The notes under the pieces were generated by a model. It saw only the letters and a program-made list of their open reading frames with translations, ran no database searches and was not told where the DNA came from. The position numbers and the translations under genes are program-made. A DNA stretch of 64,000 nucleotides from Mesaphorura yosii (taxonomy: Eukaryota; Arthropoda; Collembola; Poduromorpha; Tullbergiidae). The stretch lies in contig WIXG01000035.1 in the NCBI GenBank assembly GCA_009869945.1, forward strand, positions 248,001 to 312,000. The letters are read 5' to 3'. How positions within the stretch are numbered: the stretch's first letter is position 1; each line of letters opens with the position of its first letter. This document shows positions 1-13,181 of this stretch, in pieces.

Positions 1-276
1 GTCGATGCTCTGGTTCGCGAGGTGGACATCAGAGGAATATTCCGCTATGCTAACTGGTACAAGGACATATAAATAATTTTTACAAATCGGCACAGGGATG
101 TATTAACAATTGCTTGAATTTACAGCTATCCGAAGGCCTTGGCTCTGGTCGCCTCAGGAAAAGTGAACGCCAAGCGGCTGATTACACACCACTTCAAGTT
201 GGAGGAGACTCTTCAAGCTTTCGAAACCTCAAGAACCGGAGCCGGGGGAGCAATCAAAGTCATGATTCATTGTTAG
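1..276 (+). CDS. SORD: Sorbitol dehydrogenase, C-terminal exons (partial)
   Basis: This is the 3' end of a zinc-dependent medium-chain dehydrogenase that oxidises sorbitol to fructose with NAD+ in the cytosolic polyol pathway. Two exons are visible. Exon 1 covers bases 1-56 and is cut by the window edge. A GT-AG intron covers 57-125, and the last exon runs from 126 to the TAG at 274-276. The joined reading gives REVDIRGIFRYANCYPKALA, then SGKVN and ITHHFKLEETLQAFETS, ending GGAIKVMIHC. This is the conserved C-terminal part of animal SORD, including the cofactor-domain tail. The catalytic zinc ligands lie upstream of the window and cannot be checked. The 5' end, the start codon and whether there are tandem SORD copies are unknown. 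The gene converges on NPRL2. Confidence 0.9.
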
Positions 277-448
277 ATGGCTGCGAAGTGTAATGCGGAG
301 AGAAAGACCCCTGGAAAGATAAGAACGCATTCAAAGCTAACAAAATACAAAACATTCGCGTCAAATATTCGATATTATTCCAGATTAATACAAATGTGCG
401 AACAAAGCTATTCTTGATACGTAATCAGCGGCTTATTAGGATTGTCAC

Positions 449-2632
449 TTATTTACAAATTGTCACAATGTCAGGGTCATTCTCGATTATATTATCCAAG
501 TCTGTGTGACTGATATCGTGTATGAGGCAGATTTCATCGTAGCTGTGCCGTCCCGTAAACATCCCATAAATTGCAGTATATTTCTGACGATGGGCCAGCA
601 GTTGGTCTTCTCTCGACTCGCTGTTGCTTGTAGTCGTGTCACTGCCGCCACTCGTGTGATGAGCGTGATAGCCGGATGAATTTGATATCAAGCTACTATT
701 ATGTGTGGTTAAACTGAAGGAGGAATGCCTTTGAGGTCCCATCTGAAGAACCGGATATTTTTCAATGCGCCGAACAAAGTCGTGAACAAGTCCAAATAAG
801 ACCAAATATCTCTCATCAATGAGGTTAAGCACAGTTTGGTGTGACTCGGAAGCGGAATTTCTCGTTCTGATAATTGCCGGCCCTTCCTTCTTGTCTCCAG
901 CAGGCGCGGCAGTTGGAGCTGACGGTCCCAATTTAATTAGCAGCGGGGTCATTGTTGTTGTTATTGAAGCAGGGGACTCGTTAGAGGCTGGCACAATTGA
1001 CCTGATTAATTTGATTGGTGTGGTTGGGTTAGACACGGTTCTTGGGCTTTGGTTTGAGTGTGTCGAAGAAGAGAGCGAGTACGAATCGCTATACTTTCGT
1101 TCAAGAAACGATGATAGCCGATAATTTGGTGGAACCGTCGTTAACGGAGTCGTTGCTGGAGTTGTTCGAAACCTTGTGCATAATTCCTTCATAGTAACAC
1201 CTCGCTTCATTGCAGAATAGAATTTGACAATGTCCGAGAAGCTGGGTTTGCTCTAAATTAGAAAGCATTATTAAGATAGGGAATAAATATGGCGCGATGG
1301 CAGAGAACTATGATTACTTTGTGAATACTTACATGCTCCAATCTGCTGACAAAGTCAATGCAATCCATCTTGAATTGTTCTGAGGTCATGATCAATTTCT
1401 CGTGAATACTTGGCAATATGCAATATGTATTCCCGTACAAAAATAGAGGCACAAGCTTGATTACTCGGTAATACAAAAGGTTTTGCACGCAAATTTTGAC
1501 TAAATTCAAGTCCACGTCGGCCAATGTCGCTGCAAGAAAGAAATGCATTTCTCTTTGTCGAAGAAGTTGTGCACTTGCATATATTCTACGTCTACTTACC
1601 AATTCTGGAGATGTGATTGAATCCGTTGATGTAAGGAATTAACTGTTGGGTAGTTAAATCCCATGCCTCAATTGGGTGAACATCAATGAGAAAGACAGGC
1701 ACTTGATAATTGTAAACAAGTGGCGGATCACGAGCTACGAAAGGGACGACTTTGAGCTTTAAGAATCTTCGAACATCCGGAGCATTTATGTCTTCGACAA
1801 TAATTTGGCACTCTCGACTTTGAGAATTCAGCCCCTGAAGAACGGCTGAAAATATCTTGTGCAGGATGCTCTTCCGAAGAGCTTCAACAGCAGCGTGTGA
1901 TAGATTTCGACTTGCGGGCGTGTTATTGCTTGTATTAACGGAGCAGCCAGCGGTGGAGCAGCCAGTGACATTGAATTGTGGAACGGTAGGCTGTTGCTGT
2001 ATATTTGGCGACGACTGCCCCGACAGTAAAGGAGGTGAACCAACGATCGGCAAACTTTCATTTCTTTCATTGTCCACAGTACTTTTCTCTGAACCTTGCT
2101 GAGCAAATGACAATGTTTGTGATTGCTGGGCCTTTTGTGAGAGAAAATTTGACTCAACCTCCAGTGCATGAAAGAACTCGGCGAATTTTACGAGAACTTG
2201 TTCATATTGGACAGTCCTCGCCCACGCATCGCATACGAAACAAATATTAAAATAGTAAGCATTTCGTTCATAACTGTCACTTTTGATTTGGATTGGGTGG
2301 CCAATAACTTTCCTACCCAAAACGTTGACTGTGAGCACCAGCCTTTGCAAATGACTTTTTGGAATTATGTATGTTGAGATAACGTCAAACAGCTCCTTCG
2401 ATATCACTTCTTCGGGGTATTGGAACACAATCTTCGGGCCCGCAATATGGTGAAATTCTGACAAGAAAATCGCGCGTATGGGACCTTCACGACCACATCC
2501 TTCGAACAAGTCTTCTTCTTCAACTTCAACCGCTGCAATTTCTTTGACGACTTGGTCAAGGTCCTCGATCTGAGTTTCTTCAATTATACTCATTCGCTTA
2601 GTCCTATTTGCGGGTGGTGGCTGATCCATCAT
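449..2632 (-). CDS. NPRL2: GATOR1 subunit NPRL2 (nitrogen permease regulator 2-like)
   Basis: NPRL2 is a subunit of GATOR1, the GTPase-activating complex for Rag GTPases that inhibits TORC1 on lysosomes when amino acids are scarce. Three exons: 2632-1600, 1529-1333 and 1252-449, with GTAAGT donors and CAG/TAG acceptors. Joined length is about 677 aa. The N-terminal longin part reads IRAIFLSEFHHIAGPKIVFQ. The middle has WDLTTQQLIPYINGFNHI, and the C-terminal winged-helix part has VDLNLVKICVQNLLYY and ends RHSYDEIC...LENDP-like IENDPDIVTICK. All of these are family hallmarks. Human NPRL2 is about 380 aa. The extra length is two Ser/Thr/Gln-rich, probably disordered insertions, one of about 90 aa after VESNFLSQ and one of more than 100 aa in exon 3. 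The start was taken as the first Met of the long exon 1 frame. It is divergent from Su(H). Confidence 0.93.
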
Positions 2633-5004
<2,372 letters not shown>

Positions 5005-5427
5005 TGCCTTGCAACTACCGTTTTTGTCGAGAGCTTTTTTAGTATTTTAATTACTTTAGCGTTAGACAGTTACGGCAATTCTTTGCCAATTTGCGAGTAT
5101 GCCGTAGATCTTGTTTAGGGAAATTGTCAGGCGCTTTTTTACGTTTTATTATTTTGTAAATCTCAGAAGTTTATAATTGTCTAACATTATGAACGACGAA
5201 TGACCAAGCATCATCAGGTTAGCATTAAGCCGGTTTCGTATTCGATTTAGTGATCTCATTCATAGATCTGTGTAACTTAACCTTGCTGAAGAATGAAGTA
5301 TCGATCGGCCTTATCTGAAGTGTCTCGTTCCACGCGAACACTTAATTTATGACTAAAATTATTGATATAATGTTACTATTGTGCCATCAGTGCCATGTTC
5401 AAATTTGGCGAATTGTTTTTAACAATG

Positions 5428-5433
5428 AATAAA
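5428..5433 (+). terminator. Poly(A) signal AATAAA of Su(H)
   Basis: A canonical AATAAA lies 424 bp after the Su(H) stop, on the coding strand. It is the first clear signal downstream of the gene. Assignment is by position only. Confidence 0.55.
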
Positions 5434-5506
5434 ATATATGCCAGAACTTTATGCAGATAGAATATATCTTGCCACATGCCCAGTTTCGTTTCCAAACAAA
5501 TTAACT

Positions 5507-5512
5507 TTTATT
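5507..5512 (-). terminator. Poly(A) signal AATAAA of RpL13
   Basis: TTTATT on the + strand (AATAAA on -) lies about 55 bp past the RpL13 stop. This spacing suits the short 3' UTRs usual for ribosomal protein genes. Assignment is by position only. Confidence 0.6.
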
Positions 5513-5564
5513 AAACACAATCTTTGCCGAAATATGAAAGATTTGTTAATTCATATCAATAAAT

Positions 5565-6318
5565 TTAACGGTGCTTTCGCTTTTGCTTTCCTGCCTCTCG
5601 TGCCTTGGCTGCATCTTCTGGGTTCTCAGCCGCTTCCTTCGCTCTCTTTGCTCTGATTCCCACCAAACGAGCATCAGCTCGGGCCTTGCGGAGTGACACA
5701 AATGCAGACCCTTGCTTCTCCTCTTCCGTTGGAACTCTTGCCTTCTCCTTCTTCGGGGTGTGTCGGATGGGCAAGACTGGGCCCTTCAGTTGTGAAGACA
5801 ACTTCACTTCCTCCGGCTGAAAGAGAAATAATTATTTAGTAAAAGGGAACGAATAAACCAATACTTGAAATAGTTTGGAATTGATTGAGGACACTTACGG
5901 TAGAATCACCCTTCCATGCCTTCTTAGAGCCAAGTGGGAACAAGATGAGTCTTGACCTGTATTCCTTGAGGCGTTGGACATTTTGTTGCAAGGAATCCAA
6001 CGATCTACTTTTTCTTCTATGGTCGACAGCAATGCCGATGGTTCTGGCAAAGTTCTTGTTTAGTCCAGCTCTCTTGATCTCTTCGAGAGTAAACCCACGA
6101 CCAGTTCGCACTTTAGTGTGGTACTTAACAGTTGGGCACCGAACAATTGGACGAATGGCTCCTGCAGCGGGGCGAGGGGCAATTGCTCGAGCCTTCTTCA
6201 ATCTCTTCTGATGGCGACGAATTTTTCGAGCCGGCTGATTAAACCAGGTCTTCACATAGCGTTGCCAATCCTTATGGAAGTGCCCATTAGGGATCATATT
6301 ATTACGTTTGGGTGACAT
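5565..6318 (-). CDS. RpL13: 60S ribosomal protein L13 (eL13)
   Basis: A structural protein of the large cytosolic ribosomal subunit. Two coding exons: 6318-5899 and 5816-5565, joined across a short GTAAGT...CAG intron to give 223 aa (human RPL13 has 211). Hallmarks are [64 protein letters not shown] and [16 protein letters not shown] in exon 1. Exon 2 has [18 protein letters not shown] and the basic tail with [12 protein letters not shown], extended by a few Arg/Lys residues. The ATG sits four bases after a CAG acceptor, so an intron interrupts the 5' UTR; its donor is probably GTAAGT at 6519. The gene diverges from SMN. Confidence 0.97.
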
Positions 6319-6944
6319 GTTTCTGTAAATCGCACAAATATAAGATTACATATTGTTAGTTTAAATAGTCAATGCCCAATAAGTTAAGTGGTCTCATGCT
6401 ATGCTGCTGTCTGCTTCCTGGCCAATTTTCCAACGATCTTTTAGTCGACAGCGGAGTGACCGTAAGTAATGACGTGTGGAGCCTAGCCGCTAGCTCTAGC
6501 TTAATTAAATAGTACTTACAATGGTTGTCAATCCTAGTGACAACAAATCCAATTAAGATGAAATCCAATCAAGTTGACCGTCTGTCTCCAATCGCAGTGC
6601 TATCCTATGCATATGCCGGACAATGCAGTGCAGTAGTATCTCGCAGGCCACGCCGCATATGCATTGGCTAAATGGAATGAGATTTCGAACACGGGCGGTT
6701 GTCCAAGCATGGTGCACGTTTTAGCTACGCTGTGAGTCGAGATATCGCTTGAATCGAATAAAAATGTAGAGGAAGAAGACACGACAGACGAACTTGCGAA
6801 TGTGAGCCACAGTCAAACATTTTCTATTCAGTACTTTTTGGTGGTGACCCGGCTGAAGTTCACGCCGTTTGGCAACGTGATTTCGCCAACTACGAGCGAG
6901 GTTAGGAGCTCTAGGCCTTAAATCTGGAACCTGAATAAAGAATC
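6319..6944. promoter_or_regulatory. Divergent promoter region RpL13 / SMN
   Basis: These 626 bp lie between the RpL13 and SMN start codons. On the - strand, a GTAAGT donor at 6519-6514 can pair with the CAG just upstream of the RpL13 ATG, giving a 5' UTR intron of about 197 nt. I looked for a snoRNA in that intron, since ribosomal protein introns often host them, and could not support one. A pyrimidine-rich stretch near 6765-6785 (- strand) might be a TOP-type start, but this is weak. Confidence 0.4.
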
Positions 6945-7671
6945 ATGTCTCTGAACTTTTTGAGAAAGGTACACAACACTTTCGCTTCTGGAATTCCTAA
7001 TGAATGGGGTCTGTAAACGTTGAATAACCATTGTGCATTACTTCTTGTAGCCAAATGATACCATCCGAATCGGTCGTGATTATGACAATCCTGACGAAGA
7101 TACATGGGATGACAGCGAACTCATAAAAGCCTACGACGCGAGCATAAAAGGGTTCCGAAAAGATAAGAAGAAACTAAAAGAAGACCACCCAGAATTAGCA
7201 GAAGCGGCAGTTCCTGGGCCATGGGTAGAAGTGAATAGTGCAGACTATGCTTATAGCCGATCTCTTTTGTATTCGACGGAGGCACATGCGAACGATGAGG
7301 CAGAGGTGCCAACCGAATCGACGGAAGATGTCCCGGAAACGTACGAAGGTGAGGGTGAAGACGAAGAGTATGAACAGTATGAAGAATATGAGGATGAAGA
7401 GGAAAAGGAAGACACCACCGAACAATATCAAACTCCTTCGTCAAGTAGACGACAACCAGACTTTTCGTTGCCGAACCAGTTTCAATTTCCAAACATTTTT
7501 ATGCCGCCTATGCCGAACGCCGCCAGTAATCAAGATTTGGGAAAAGGGACGTTGCCATCGCTCCTCATGTCCTGGTACATGAGTGGCTACCACAGTGGCT
7601 ATTTTGATGCTAAACAAGAATTTAAACGCGAACACATGCGACAACAGCGGAAGAAGAATCCAAGACAGTAG
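6945..7671 (+). CDS. Smn: Survival motor neuron protein, Tudor-less form
   Basis: SMN oligomerises and, with Gemin2, loads Sm proteins onto spliceosomal snRNAs in the cytoplasm. Two exons: 6945-6968 (MSLNFLRK) and 7051-7671, joined over a GT-AG intron into a 214-aa protein (human SMN has 294). Residues about 25-46, DTWDDSELIKAYDASIKGFR, match the Gemin2-binding helix. The C terminus has LPSLLMSWYMSGYHSGYF (about 176-193), the YG-box oligomerisation helix. Between them lie an acidic Glu/Asp/Tyr-rich stretch (about 90-130) and a short proline/phenylalanine-containing linker. The aromatic Tudor domain that binds symmetric dimethylarginine, normally near residues 90-150, cannot be found, and exon 2 is continuous, so no skipped exon is needed. 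Basic residues follow the YG box. Confidence 0.9.
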
Positions 7672-7835
7672 TGATAAGGCGTCATATATGGTTTCGACGA
7701 AGGTCAAGTTTCGTATACAGCTGCTAATGCTACCAGGTTCAACTTGTTAATGTTAGTTGGCTAAGAAATATTTATCTTCCAGATGAATTTTTTAAAAATT
7801 ACAATGTATTACCCATGTTAAACTTCCTTTTGGTA

Positions 7836-7841
7836 TTTATT
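7836..7841 (-). terminator. Poly(A) signal AATAAA of ALG11
   Basis: TTTATT on + (AATAAA on -) lies about 60 bp past the ALG11 stop, in the 230-bp tail-to-tail gap with SMN. Assignment is by position only. Confidence 0.5.
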
Positions 7842-7901
7842 TGCCGACACTGACGCTCATTATAAATATATTCTTATTCAAAAAGTGAAATCGGGTCAAG
7901 A

Positions 7902-9658
7902 TCATAAAATTTGACTTAGTGAAGCGAGAAATTTTGAACTGAATTCTGCGTCTGAGAATCTATCTACAGAAGATCTTGCTCTATTGACAATAGCATTGCG
8001 TCCCTCAGGGTCCATGTGAATGATTTCCTTAATGCATCGGGCATAATCTTGCTTCGTGGTTGCAAGAAAGCCAGTTCGATTTGAATCTGTGGTGTCAGTG
8101 ACAATGTCCATCATCGGTCCCCCAGAGTTGTTTGCTACCATTATTAGACCAGCGGCCATGCTTTCCACAATTCCTGGAATAGAGTTCACTGTTTGAATCA
8201 AGTGATTTGAGTCACTAGTGACGAAAAAATTACCGATTCCAAAATGTTCGTTCCACATCGTGTGCAGCCCAACAAGGCCTTCGCTCATTTCTTTCTTCAG
8301 CTCATCAAACGGAACATTTACTTTGAATTGAACGTTCTTGTCAATACCCAAATCTACCGCTAACTTTTTCAGAGAATCAACTCTATCCCGGTCTTCCTGG
8401 TCTCGACAGCTCCCAATGCAAATTAACTGAACTTTACTCCATGCTTCTGGTGTTACAATCTGCTTCAACTCCGCCAGGCTTTCCAGTTGTAAAGGATAGT
8501 TTTTCTCAGGTCGAAATTGTGCAATGGAGAGAATGTTAAAAGTTGTCAATGAAGTAGATCGAGACATGCGCCGAAATTCTTCAACGTTGCATGGAGGGTA
8601 AACTTTATGCAGCTTAGCCGGGCATTTCCACAACGAACTGATGTGTCCGTACGTCCAACTTGAATTCGTCATCACCACATCACACGAGTAATGCCCAATC
8701 GTGGAATAAAGCCATGCGAAAAGTTGGTAATATATAAGTTTCACATGAGACAAAACTGGACTCTTGACTACTGCGGAAGCATTATTGAAAGACTGAGTTC
8801 TAGATGAAATCACCGATAACATATCCGTGCTAATTGTTGGGTAGTGTGTGTAGGAGCCAACCCTGCATTGTGCGATGTATTTTGATAGTGGATACGTGAA
8901 TGCATATCCCATCGTATCAATGAAAGTATCTGTCAAGATACAAGACAACTATAAGCAATAATGCAGATGACAAGTAGCATTCAGACAATTCTGTGGCATA
9001 AATTCGTCGATTACCTGGGACAAATTTCGACAAAGCTTCATATCCAAGCCACACCGAGCCAAGACTTTGGCCAAGAAGCGTGAAATAAGGGTACTTGGAA
9101 GATTCTACCCACTTTCTTTGAGTAAGGTATACGAATTCAATGGACGCGTCCTTTGGGAATATTATGTTGAAGCTTGATTTGACTTTGGCCAGAAACTGGT
9201 CACGTGTCACGCCAAGATCTCCAGTATAAATTATGTAACGATAATTGGGATACCTGTGATTAAAGAATAACGAATGTAGATGCGTATTTGGCCATGTGAA
9301 GCTAGTTTCATGTATGAAGAAAATGGGAGGATTCAATTACTTTGTCGCCAGCGCTTGCAAGCCGCCCCATAAAACTCTTTCACCACCACCGCCGGCATTG
9401 CAATATGGATGAAACAATCCAACAGCGTACTTGCTATTGAGAACTTTTTGCCGTGCCCGCTGACTCGCAAACTGCAAAAGAATGACTTGGTCAAAATTCT
9501 GTCACCCGAGAAGATGTAACGCAACTCACCTTCCTTCCTAACAATATAAAGGCCGGTAAAAACAGGAATCCGCCAAGAATGACGGCAAACAGAAGAGCGT
9601 ATTGGATGCTCGTACAGACGAGGTCCACTCCAAAATTTACCCAGCAGCACCAGCCCAT
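7902..9658 (-). CDS. Alg11: ALG11, GDP-Man:Man3GlcNAc2-PP-dolichol alpha-1,2-mannosyltransferase
   Basis: This enzyme adds the fourth and fifth mannoses to the lipid-linked N-glycan precursor on the cytosolic face of the ER. Five exons: 9658-9530, 9471-9341, 9253-9015, 8929-8234 and 8173-7902, giving 488 aa (human ALG11 has 492). Exon 1 encodes an N-terminal membrane anchor ([20 protein letters not shown]). The GT-B glycosyltransferase follows: [20 protein letters not shown], then [70 protein letters not shown] and the nucleotide-sugar loop [19 protein letters not shown]. The last intron (8233-8174) is only 60 nt, a multiple of three and free of stops, so retention would insert 20 residues inside the catalytic loop. 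Confidence 0.95.
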
Positions 9659-10356
9659 TGCGATATGGGATCCAAGGTTTGGTATGTGCTCAGTTTTTTA
9701 ATTGACTCCTTCAACAAACCGGTCATCTGTTCCGAGTTTTTGAACGCTGGTTTGGCAGTTTCTCAGTACACGTGTATTGTGTACGTCTGCTAAACCCCAC
9801 CTCCCAGAAGATAGTCGACACTCAAATTTGGTATTGCGTTGTAAAGTTTTATGTATGCCTGTTTGGTGTACAATGTAATGAGCATTTCTGTAGATAAACA
9901 TTCGCTGATGACTGTTCTTTGTGTCTTTTTTGTCGAATGAGTCATCTTCACAAACTGCAGTTGAGGGTTTTGAGCGATGCAATTAATCTGCCCGTAAGAT
10001 AAACACGAATACTAAAACAGTCATAGTCATAAGTTGTACCTGTGCATTGGTTGTGGTTGTGAGGTGCTAGATCATACTTCAGTGAGTCAGTAGTGCCTAC
10101 GATTACGAGATTGCAACACAATCCATTTGACTGCAGCAATTTAGCATTTCGGATTGAGTTGGCTAGTTTCACCATCAGCACGATCACACGTAAGTTTCAG
10201 GTCACTGGTCAATGAAAGTCACGGCATTTGATCGGTACAGAATTTTACCGTAGTCATTAAATACTGCAGCATGATCCATAGCATTCCAATGTAGTTAACT
10301 GTTGCTTCTTCAATAATTGTCGTTTCGGGTTTCAGCACGAGTTGACACTTGCCACA
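9659..10356. promoter_or_regulatory. Divergent promoter region ALG11 / NEMO-like gene
   Basis: These 698 bp separate the ALG11 and NEMO-like start codons and should hold both promoters. Small open frames on the - strand in this span show no recognisable domain and no coding conservation that I can judge. No specific promoter element could be assigned. Confidence 0.35.
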
Positions 10357-12628
10357 ATGGCCACGCCAAACTCGGAAGCCTTCTTTGATGGAGAGTTTTA
10401 TGAAGAAAATTCGTTCTTGGTTCTGGCAAAGGGAGATGAACTCTCCGCACATTCATCCCTGAACTCAAGCGATGCACACAAATCAGTTGATTCGCAGAAT
10501 ACACAGCCCAGAAGTGAAAATGTGTCGGCGGTAAGTGATACTGATAATAATGAGGAGTTTTCCATGCAATGTTTTGGAAAGAATAGCGAATAATTTCTTA
10601 TTAGTAATTCCGCAAATTGAACAGAATGTGTCACCTGTGCCAAAACCTCTCCCACGATCAAATGCGGGCCAAAGCAACACTACTGCAAATGCTAACTTAC
10701 CTGTGGACGAGCCAGTTAGTTCGCACTTCGGAAGCATACAAATACAAGGGCCTTCCACTAGCAGTTCCGATGACAAGGCCCAGGCCCCTGCTGCACAACT
10801 GAAGAAGAGCCTGATTGATCAACCAGAAGTCAGCCTTGCGTCGATTATTTCTTCAAACTCGTCCATAAGTCCTTCTGAAGCTGACAGTTTGGAGGAGTCG
10901 TTGAAGTTGATCCACATACTTAAAACTGAGAATGAAGGTCTAAAAGGTTAGTGGGCATCCATACCAGAGACACCAGGATAGTAACCTTGCAATATCTAAA
11001 TGATTTTACTTACTTAGGAATATTGGTCCAAAGAAATGAGTCCCTGCGCGATGAAATTAAATCAATTCACTCGACATCGGCAATGTACGAATCAAAGCAT
11101 GCTGATCAGTTGGAAAAGTATAACTCTTGCATGAAGGCCGTTTCTGAGGTAAATTAGTTATTATAAGCTGAATCAATGTATCACATGGGGCATTAGAAGT
11201 ACCAAAGACACAACTTTTGTAAATTTTCTGCAGCTCCGTTCAGAAAATGCACAACTAAGGGCAAAGTTGGCAGAAAACGTCCTTCCTGACCAAAATGATT
11301 TGGCTAAAATAGAGGTAAGGCTTTTATAAAGAACGTGGACAATACCTAGAAATATCTCACTATTCTGCCTATGAAATTAACTTAGAACTTGGAGAGACAG
11401 CTGGAGGACCAACGGGTCCAAACAATGTCACTCCAGAACGAGATTCAGCGCTACGTGGACGTCGTTAAAGATTGCGAAGCTAAAATTGCACTTCTTAATG
11501 AACAAGGAAAGACACAGAAAGAACAGAACGAATCGCTTGTTGTACAACGAGATGCTATCCAATTCGAGCTGACTGACGCCAAGATAACAATGGCCAATTT
11601 ATCGGACGAACTAAAGAAGTACAAAGGCGATGGAAGTAAAACAAGTAGTCTGAGTGGTGTTATGTCAAATGACCATTTGGAATCTGCTCTTCATGCCGCT
11701 CGCTTGCACCTTACAAATATGAAGGAGGACAATGACAAAAAGAATGAAGTTATTTCTTCACTTACTGAGCAAAAACAGTTCTTTGAAGCTCAGGTGAGTT
11801 CGGGGTAACAATTCTATTACGCCTAATTTTTACGTATTCCAAAGTTCTTACTCCTTGCTCTAACTCTGTAGATGAAGGAATTTGAGGCCAATTTCAAGGA
11901 AGAGAGAGACGAAAAACATAAATTAGCAGAAACCCTTTCACTTCTTCAAATCGAATTGGAGAAAGTCAAATCTGAATTGACCGCAAAAGCTGAGGAGCTG
12001 GAGAAACTGCACCGTTCGCATTTGGTTCTTGCAAATGAACATCTAAACAGGTAATTTACTTTACCTAACTATGCACTCAATTCTGATAGAATAGTTACTG
12101 TTGGAAATAATTCCTGCTCAACGGGCTAACCCTGTACCTTTAGCTAGCTAGGGCCTGGGTTAGCCGGGCTTTAATTGGACAAATTAAACTTATTCAAGCA
12201 GTTTGTCTTAATTTTTCCCCCCAAATTCTTAGAAATCGTGAAGACTCTGTTGGGACACCGCCTGGACCGGACGGAGTAAGTTACTGGTTTAATTCCTCCT
12301 TTAGCCCAAAGTTTATTATGTCCTTGTGGTGTCATTTTGACATATATTTTAAATCTTTCAGTTTGTGTTTATAAATCGACAACGTCAAATGCAGAATGTG
12401 AGTAATGAGCAAGTTCAGACAAATTCACCAACTCCTCCTAGCGCACCGGTTGGAAATACACCGACTCCCACTGGAGTAATGCTCGCATCGCAGCAGCCAC
12501 CGGAGCTGCCTCCTGGAACATGTCCATTGTGTTTTAAGAAGTTTCCAAGCCCCGATGTCGTCGTTCGTCATGCCGCTAATTGTGGTGTGAGCATTACCCC
12601 TGGTCAAAATCCATTTATTTTCCCATAA
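10357..12628 (+). CDS. NEMO/optineurin-family ubiquitin-binding coiled-coil protein
   Basis: Eight exons: 10357-10530, 10625-10946, 11018-11148, 11234-11314, 11386-11793, 11872-12050, 12233-12275 and 12362-12628. They join in phase to 534 aa, mostly coiled coil. Exon 6 encodes EFEANFKEERDEKHKLAETL, which matches the UBAN motif of NEMO and optineurin (xDFxxERxxREKL), the site for linear or K63 ubiquitin. The usual Asp is Asn here. The C terminus has CPLCFKKFPSPDVVVRHAANC, a C2HC zinc finger like those ending NEMO and optineurin. The N terminus has EENSFLVL, an acidic F-x-x-L LIR-like motif. Expected role: scaffold in IKK/TBK1 immune signalling (Kenny in flies) or selective autophagy. Which of the two orthology groups it belongs to is unresolved, so no symbol is given. 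The ATG at 10357 was chosen as the first in frame. Confidence 0.82.
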
Positions 12629-13181
12629 GCAACGGATCCACTGACTGTGCGGTTGTTCCGGATATTTCGTTGACCACAAGATTGATAATTCTTGCTACAT
12701 CTTGCTTACTTACTTCTGTTTATAAGGTTTTATGCTCCATGTTGATGTTAGATTTAAATGCTTCATCTTCGTTTGCCAGTGGACCATCTAAAGTTGGCCT
12801 TGGAATTTGGGTTGGATAAAGGAACAATACTGACAAGAGAAGAGTTGTGCTAGTGCTAAGTTTTGTTCCTTTACAAACGTCGGCTTTTACTAAAATTCAT
12901 ATAGCATCGCAATTCGTGTAGATCGACGTTGATTCTTATTTTAACAAAGCAAGTACCTAATTAATTAAATGGTCGTGAGTCACAAATTATTGAGAACCAA
13001 TTCAATATTTGCTGTAATAAATTAAATGGAGTTGATAAAACCTAGCTGGTAGCAAGAATTTGTGTCTGCCAGAAAACTGGCGTTTATTGCAAGCCAATTC
13101 GCAAAGAATCAGAACTAAAAAATTTTAATAAGGATAAATGAGCATGACACAATAATTTTGCATGCAAGAAAAGAGATTAGC
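12629..13181. other. Tail-to-tail gap between NEMO-like and ODF3-like genes
   Basis: These 553 bp of AT-rich sequence hold the 3' UTRs of two convergent genes. I see no further gene. No clear canonical poly(A) signal stands out, although ATTAAA-like and AATAAA-like words occur around 13016-13022. Confidence 0.35.

Larger units (their letters stand above)
5005..5564. other. Overlapping 3' regions of Su(H) and RpL13
   Basis: This 560-bp tail-to-tail gap is AT rich and without coding signal. It holds the Su(H) 3' UTR, with a poly(A) signal at 5428-5433 (+), and the RpL13 3' UTR, with a signal at 5507-5512 on the - strand. The two transcript ends are therefore expected to lie within about 100 bp of each other. 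The small + frame starting near 5438 is not supported. Confidence 0.5.

Noticed and set aside
6323-6519. Possible H/ACA snoRNA in the RpL13 5' UTR intron
   Set aside because: An ANANNA-like box occurs but the flanking hairpins and terminal ACA spacing are not convincing.
9698-10187. Two overlapping open frames on the - strand upstream of ALG11
   Set aside because: They lie in the divergent promoter region and show no domain or signal; likely chance frames.
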